Source: Serratia marcescens
Lineage (GTDB): Bacteria; Pseudomonadota; Gammaproteobacteria; Enterobacterales; Enterobacteriaceae
Length of the DNA stretch: 54,201 bases
Reading direction: 5' to 3'
NCBI RefSeq assembly: GCF_001902635.1
Contig: NZ_MJAO01000029.1
Coordinates: forward strand, 1-54,201
Of the stretch, positions 51,423-54,201 are shown piece after piece. A program made the position numbers and the translations under genes. Each line of letters begins with the position of its first letter. Within the stretch, counting starts at the first letter, position 1. The notes under the pieces are model-generated. The model was not told the DNA's origin. It searched no databases and was given only the letters and a program-made list of their open reading frames with translations.

Positions 51423-51650
51423 ATGAGTGCTTTATTACTGGCCATTCCGCTGACAATTTTCGTGCTGTTTGTCGCGCCGATTTGGCTTTGGCTGCATTAC
51501 AGCAATCGGCAACAGACCGGCATCCAATTGAGTCAGCAAGAGATGCAGCGCCTGGCGCAGCTGGCGGAAGACGCCAAACGCATGCGTGAACGCATTCAGG
51601 CGTTGGAAGAGATCCTCGATGCGGAACACCCGAACTGGAGACAGTCTTGA
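51423..51650 (+). CDS. pspB: PspB, phage-shock protein B
   Basis: A 75-residue inner-membrane protein with one N-terminal helix (LLLAIPLTIFVLFVAPIWLWL) and a cytoplasmic coiled coil (MQRLAQLAEDAKRMRERIQALEEILD). With PspC it senses envelope stress and draws PspA away from PspF. AAGGA precedes the ATG. Its stop codon overlaps the pspC start. Confidence 0.95.
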   Translation: MSALLLAIPLTIFVLFVAPIWLWLHYSNRQQTGIQLSQQEMQRLAQLAEDAKRMRERIQALEEILDAEHPNWRQS

Positions 51651-52009
51651 TGAGCACGACGCTGGGCAGTAAAAAGCTTTATCGCGTTCCCGAAGAGGGC
51701 ATGGTGAAAGGTGTCTGCGCCGGTTTGGCCCACTATTTCGACGTGCCGGTGCGCCTGATCCGCGTGATGGTGGTGCTGTCGCTGTTCTTCGGGCTGTTCT
51801 TCTTCACGCTGGTGGCCTATATCGCGCTGGTGTTCGTGCTGGACGAAGCGCCGGCCAGCCGTTTCGAAGGCGAGCATCAGAAGACGCCGCGCCAGCTGCT
51901 CGATCAGCTGGAGTATGAACTGGGCAGCGGCGAGCAGCAGCTGCGTCAGGTCGAGCGCTACGTGACGTCCGACACCTTCGGCGTGCAGAGCCGCTTCCGC
52001 AAGCTGTAA
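51650..52009 (+). CDS. pspC: PspC, phage-shock protein C
   Basis: A 119-residue inner-membrane protein with the PspC domain: KLYRVPEEGMVKGVCAGLAHYFDVPVRLIRV, then a membrane helix (VVLSLFFGLFFFTLVAYIALV). The cytoplasmic tail ends VERYVTSDTFGVQSRFRKL, as in E. coli. The ATG at 51650 shares one base with the pspB stop (TGATG). It is the toxin-like partner of PspB and the stress sensor of the operon. Confidence 0.95.
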   Translation: MSTTLGSKKLYRVPEEGMVKGVCAGLAHYFDVPVRLIRVMVVLSLFFGLFFFTLVAYIALVFVLDEAPASRFEGEHQKTPRQLLDQLEYELGSGEQQLRQVERYVTSDTFGVQSRFRKL

Positions 52010-52113
52010 CCCTTCTTGCGATGCACAGGCCTGCGCAGGCGCAGGCCGGGCATCCGCGCCGCCGTCATCCCGTTGAGTGAATCCTTATCGTCACCGTGCC
52101 GGAGGGCATTGCC

Positions 52114-52371
52114 ATGAATAAAACCTACGCCGCCAAATCAGGTGGATTTAAACAAGGGGCGGCGGCAATGTTGAAGACATTGGCTAAAGTCATCATCATA
52201 GCGTTATTGAACTACGGCCCGGCGGGCGCCGCCGGCTGGCTGTTGAAGACTGTCGGCCGCAAACCGGTGCGCTTCGTGCTGGCGCTGGTGCTGGAACCGC
52301 TGTTTCGCAAAGGCCTGAACAAGGCATTCGGGCGTTACGTCAAGGAGAGCAATGAAACGACTGCAAAATGA
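52114..52371 (+). CDS. pspD: PspD, phage-shock protein D
   Basis: An 85-residue small protein with an amphipathic or membrane-associated segment (MLKTLAKVIIIALLNYGPAGAAGWLLK) and a basic region (GRKPVRFVLALVLEPLFRKG), resembling E. coli PspD but about 12 residues longer. GGAG lies ahead of the ATG at 52114. Its 3' end overlaps ycjX by 20 bases. Its function within the Psp response is not well defined. Confidence 0.88.
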   Translation: MNKTYAAKSGGFKQGAAAMLKTLAKVIIIALLNYGPAGAAGWLLKTVGRKPVRFVLALVLEPLFRKGLNKAFGRYVKESNETTAK

Positions 52372-53749
52372 GTTAACCTCGCTGGTCAACCGCGGAATGG
52401 ATCGCCATCTGCGCCTGGCGGTGACCGGCCTGAGCCGCAGCGGTAAAACCGCCTTTATCACCGCCTTCGTCAACCAACTGCTGCATGTGCACAGCGGCGC
52501 GCGGATGCCGCTGTTTTCACCGGTGCGCGAAGAGCGCCTGCTGGGCGTGAAACGCATCCCGCAGCGCGATCTCGGCCTTCAGCGTTTCACCTATGACGAA
52601 GGGCTGGCGCAGCTGTACGGCACGCCGCCGGCCTGGCCGACGCCGACGCGCGGCGTCAGCGAAATCCGCCTGGCGCTGCGTTACCGCTCCAATGATTCTC
52701 TGCTGCGCCACTTCAAAGACACCTCCACGCTGTACCTGGAGATCGTCGATTATCCCGGTGAATGGTTGCTGGATCTGCCGATGCTCGAGCAGGATTACCT
52801 GGCCTGGTCGCGCCAGATGGCCGGGCTGCTGCAGGGCGAACGCGCCGAATGGGCTAAGCCCTGGCTTGAACTGTGCAAGGCCTGTGATCCGCTGGCACCG
52901 GCCGACGAAAACCGGCTGGCGGCGATCGCCCAGGCCTACACCGACTATCTGCTGCGCTGCAAGAGCGAAGGGCTGCACTTCATTCAGCCGGGGCGTTTCG
53001 TGCTGCCGGGCGACATGGCCGGCGCGCCGGCGCTGCAGTTTTTCCCGTGGCCCGACGTTGCCGCGGTTGGCGAATCGAAGCTGGCGCAGGCTGACAAACA
53101 CACCAACATCGGCATGTTGCGCGCTCGCTTCAACTACTACTGCCAGTCGATCGTCAAAAATTTCTACAAAGAGCATTTCGTCCGTTTCGATCGGCAAATC
53201 GTGCTGGTCGACTGCCTGCAGCCGCTCAACAGCGGCCCGCAGGCGTTCAATGACATGCGTCTGGCGCTGACCCAGCTGATGCAGAGCTTCCATTACGGCA
53301 AACGCACACTGTTCCGCCGGCTGTTCTCGCCGACCATCGACAAACTGATGTTCGCCGCCACCAAGGCGGATCACATCACCGCCGATCAGCACGCCAATCT
53401 GGTGTCGCTGTTGCAGCAGCTGGTGCAGGAGGCGTGGCAGAACGCGGCGTTCGAGGGCATCAGCATGGACTGCGTCGGCCTGGCTTCGGTGCAGGCGACC
53501 GAGAGCGGCATCGTCGATCATCAGGGGCAGCGCATTCCGGCGCTGAAGGGTAACCGCCTGAGCGACGGCACGCCGCTGACGGTGTTCCCGGGCGAAGTGC
53601 CGGCCCGCTTGCCGGGGCCGGCGTTTTGGCAGAGCCAGGGATTCCACTTTGATGAGTTCCGTCCACGCGCCATGAGCGTGGACAGCCCGTTACCGCACAT
53701 CCGTCTGGATGCGGTGATGGAGTTTTTACTGGGAGACAAATTGCGATGA
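52352..53749 (+). CDS. ycjX: YcjX, DUF463 P-loop protein
   Basis: A 465-residue protein with an N-terminal P-loop ([11 protein letters not shown], residues about 25-35), [16 protein letters not shown] as the switch/Walker B-like segment and ATKADHIT near residue 335, the base-recognition-like motif. It is a dynamin- or GTPase-like family of unclear function that is usually co-transcribed with psp genes, as here (20-base overlap with pspD). It overlaps ycjF by four bases. Confidence 0.94.
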   Translation: MKRLQNELTSLVNRGMDRHLRLAVTGLSRSGKTAFITAFVNQLLHVHSGARMPLFSPVREERLLGVKRIPQRDLGLQRFTYDEGLAQLYGTPPAWPTPTRGVSEIRLALRYRSNDSLLRHFKDTSTLYLEIVDYPGEWLLDLPMLEQDYLAWSRQMAGLLQGERAEWAKPWLELCKACDPLAPADENRLAAIAQAYTDYLLRCKSEGLHFIQPGRFVLPGDMAGAPALQFFPWPDVAAVGESKLAQADKHTNIGMLRARFNYYCQSIVKNFYKEHFVRFDRQIVLVDCLQPLNSGPQAFNDMRLALTQLMQSFHYGKRTLFRRLFSPTIDKLMFAATKADHITADQHANLVSLLQQLVQEAWQNAAFEGISMDCVGLASVQATESGIVDHQGQRIPALKGNRLSDGTPLTVFPGEVPARLPGPAFWQSQGFHFDEFRPRAMSVDSPLPHIRLDAVMEFLLGDKLR

Positions 53750-54201
53750 GCGAGCCGATCAAACCGCGTATCGATTTTGACGAGCCGCTGCAGCCACCGC
53801 AGGAACCGGCATTGCGCGCCGGTGTCGCGTTCGATGCCGAGCAGGCGGAAAGCTTCTTTCCGGCGGCGCCGGAGCTGCAGCAGGAAGAGGAAGAAGGGCG
53901 CGCTGAAGGCATTATTAACGCCGCGCTAAAGCCGAAACGCAGCCTGTGGCGCAAGATGGTGACCGCCGGCCTGGCGCTGTTCGGCGTCAGCGTGGTGGCG
54001 CAGGGCGTGCAGTGGGTGCATAGCGCCTGGGTGCAGCAGGACTGGATCGCCATGGGTGGCGGCGTGGCCGGCGGGTTGATCGTGTTCGCCGGCGTTGGCT
54101 CGGTGGTCACCGAGTGGCGGCGTTTGTATCGGCTGCGACAGCGCGCGGAAGAGCGCGACGTGGCGCGCGAACTGTTGCACAGCCACGGGCTGGGGCAAGG
54201 G
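53746..54201 (+). CDS. ycjF: YcjF, DUF697 inner-membrane protein (partial)
   Basis: The first 152 residues are in the window; the 3' end is cut off by the window edge. The start is an ATGA overlap with ycjX. An acidic N-terminal segment is followed by two membrane helices ([17 protein letters not shown] and [18 protein letters not shown]) and a basic stretch ([16 protein letters not shown]), as in E. coli YcjF. It is thought to work with YcjX in the psp stress regulon, with no known reaction. Confidence 0.92.
   Translation, partial: MSEPIKPRIDFDEPLQPPQEPALRAGVAFDAEQAESFFPAAPELQQEEEEGRAEGIINAALKPKRSLWRKMVTAGLALFGVSVVAQGVQWVHSAWVQQDWIAMGGGVAGGLIVFAGVGSVVTEWRRLYRLRQRAEERDVARELLHSHGLGQG

Overview
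The window looks like chromosomal DNA from a Serratia species, most likely of the S. marcescens group. It is GC-rich, and almost every housekeeping protein reads as a close homologue of an E. coli K-12 protein (PyrF, YciH, OsmB, YciT, YbiW/YbiY, FsaA, RNase II, YdeP, DacD, YciW, SapABCDF, PspF/PspABCD, YcjX/YcjF), but in a rearranged order. The species call is inferred from protein similarity and gene content, not from a database search.

Layout. (1) 1-3.6 kb: a small ribbon-helix-helix protein, a secreted DUF1471 protein, then pyrF-yciH, osmB and the DeoR-type regulator yciT. (2) 3.6-7.8 kb: the glycyl-radical enzyme ybiW with its activase ybiY, divergent from the fructose-6-phosphate aldolase gene fsaA. 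(3) 8-21.3 kb: a complete contact-dependent inhibition (CDI) locus made of cdiB, a 3628-residue cdiA and a candidate immunity gene. It is followed to about 22.3 kb by a scar holding a SymE-like gene, a rearranged piece of cdiA and a decayed small gene. (4) 22.4-23.7 kb: an AT-rich glycosyltransferase family 9 gene whose last codons are GC-rich. (5) 23.7-28.6 kb: a CstA-type carbon-starvation transporter divergent from an M20 amidohydrolase plus MHS-type transporter pair. (6) 28.7-38.5 kb: rnb (RNase II), a glyoxalase I, a LysR regulator, the molybdopterin oxidoreductase ydeP, dacD (PBP6b), another LysR regulator, yciW, and a 33-codon ORF ahead of yciW. (7) 38.7-44 kb: the sapABCDF peptide-transport operon on the minus strand. 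(8) 44.1-47.1 kb: a zinc-limitation operon (FolE2, gamma-carbonic-anhydrase-like protein, COG0523 GTPase) behind a very good Zur operator, then the sRNA gene ryhB behind two Fur boxes. (9) 47.3-48.9 kb: an AT-rich minus-strand operon of two PixA/AidA-like proteins and a papain-fold cysteine protease. (10) 49.5 kb to the end: pspF divergent from pspABCD-ycjX-ycjF, with a sigma-54 promoter; ycjF runs off the window.

How the parts work together. In E. coli, pyrF-yciH-osmB-yciT and rnb-yciW lie in one neighbourhood. Here about 25 kb, including the CDI locus and carbon-uptake genes, separates yciT from rnb, so this junction is an accessory site. Two metal-starvation responses sit back to back: the Zur operon supplies a zinc-sparing folate enzyme, a carbonic-anhydrase paralogue and a metal chaperone, and RyhB cuts back iron-using proteins. 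The Psp and Sap systems deal with envelope stress and peptide handling.

The parts least explained by known biology are the CdiA toxin tip with its immunity protein, the PixA/AidA-like plus cysteine protease operon, and the Cys-Cys-ending small ORF before yciW. I saw no tRNA, rRNA, CRISPR array or intact insertion sequence.
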